A DNA stretch of 64,000 bases from Leuctra nigra (taxonomy: Eukaryota > Arthropoda > Insecta > Plecoptera > Leuctridae): positions 1,302,001 through 1,366,000 of the forward strand of contig OW203770.1 in assembly GCA_934045905.1 (NCBI GenBank), given 5' to 3'. Below, one piece after another: positions 63,312 to 64,000 of the stretch. The translations under genes were made by a program, and so were the position numbers. The notes under the pieces are model-generated. The model was not told the origin of the DNA. It saw only the letters and a program-made list of their open reading frames with translations, and made no database searches. The stretch's first letter is position 1, and each line of letters starts with the position of its first letter.

Positions 63312-64000
63312 ATTGAAACAAAAATTTAGAAAATGGGCCACTGTAGCCCATAACTAGAAAGCTGATGAATATTTTCTGAGAGTTTCGTGTCATTGAAATA
63401 ATATACATTTCAAAAAGTCCCGGATTTTTTTCCGAGTTTGTATGTTACCAGCTCCCTCTTTCGAAACATGAAGAACGTAATATTGACTGTTGTCGGTCGA
63501 ATCGCCTTAAAGAAGATAAAAGACGTCCGAATAAGCTCAATTACTTATTTAATCACAGGTCAAAAGAAAATTCACACGGCGTATCCCAGACTACCACCAA
63601 CGACTCTCGTACACAAACACACGAAAGTCACACCAAGAATTCAACATGGCGGCGTGATTCCAGGTCAATCAATATTCCTCGGTCAATAATTCTAAGAAAC
63701 ATTTTAGACGTATCTGGAAGAGCGTTATACCTAGGGGTGTGCGAAGGTGGATTTTTGATTTCGAAGTCGAAGTCGAAGATTTGACCTCCTAAAATTCCGA
63801 AGTCGAAGTCGAAGTCGAAGATTTTGATTTCACTCAAAAAAATCAGAATTTGGAACAAAACAATAAACTTGAACTGAATTACTACCTTCCTCCACTAGTA
63901 GGCCTACTTCATCTTCGTTTTCGTCGGATAAATCCATTATATTTCTAAAATCTCCGAAAATAAACACGGCACATAACCTTTTCAAGTAAGCACAGCGTGA
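63312..64000. other. Gene-free end of window with a GAAGTC hexamer repeat
   Basis: 63755-63832 is a short tandem of GAAGTC units. No gene is visible; the minus-strand frame at 63858-63628 is generated by the hexamers. Confidence 0.5.

Overview
The window is nuclear DNA from an animal, almost certainly an arthropod and most likely an insect; I lean towards Hemiptera, but weakly. The reasons are spliced genes with GT-AG introns, a spliced membrane protein that looks like an insect odorant receptor, non-LTR retrotransposons of CR1-like and R2/NeSL-like type, SINEs, and very many foldback (MITE-type) DNA elements. Nothing is organised as in a prokaryote. Most of the sequence is AT-rich repeat; the host exons of the kinase stand out by being very GC-rich.

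Three host genes can be supported. (1) A testis-specific serine kinase (TSSK) homologue on the plus strand, five exons between 6807 and 18797 (927 nt, 308 aa), with all splice phases consistent. Its introns hold a complete CR1-like retrotransposon (about 7525-12600), hAT-like MITEs, a 5'-truncated LINE, a possible SINE and nested foldback elements. A copy of the end of exon 1 lies at 7444-7515. (2) A long, nearly intronless reading frame on the minus strand (26255-21105, about 1715 aa) with an N-terminal PD-(D/E)xK nuclease-like segment, a NACHT-type NTPase and about 16 ankyrin repeats. This is the same plan as bacterial antiviral STAND NTPases. (3) A three-exon, multi-pass membrane protein on the minus strand (60960-58628), probably the front half of an odorant receptor.

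The rest is mostly mobile DNA. There are three long CR1-like elements, each with an SGNH-hydrolase-like ORF1 but a different ORF1 front module: C2H2 finger (7929-12332, plus), SAP domain (35276-39426, plus, one in-frame stop in ORF2) and a Cys-rich start with a 48-bp in-frame minisatellite (56706-51496, minus). One R2/NeSL-type element has an intact 981-aa ORF (31759-28814, minus). A broken Ty3/gypsy-type element (57858 to about 49973, minus) is split in its gag by the third CR1-like element. Two 5S-rRNA-derived SINE copies, a tRNA-type SINE, an RTE-like 3' fragment and several LINE tails complete the retroelements.

DNA elements include hAT-like MITEs with 8-bp target duplications, a Harbinger-like MITE with a TTA duplication, and at least five families flanked by TTAA. 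A 529-bp palindrome at 33083-33611 carries a tRNA-Ala-like cloverleaf in each arm. Two tandem arrays are notable: a 118-bp unit carrying CRE-, ETS- and YY1-like motifs (40686-42670, interrupted by a 5S-SINE), and a 135-bp unit in 12 almost identical copies (43431-45040).
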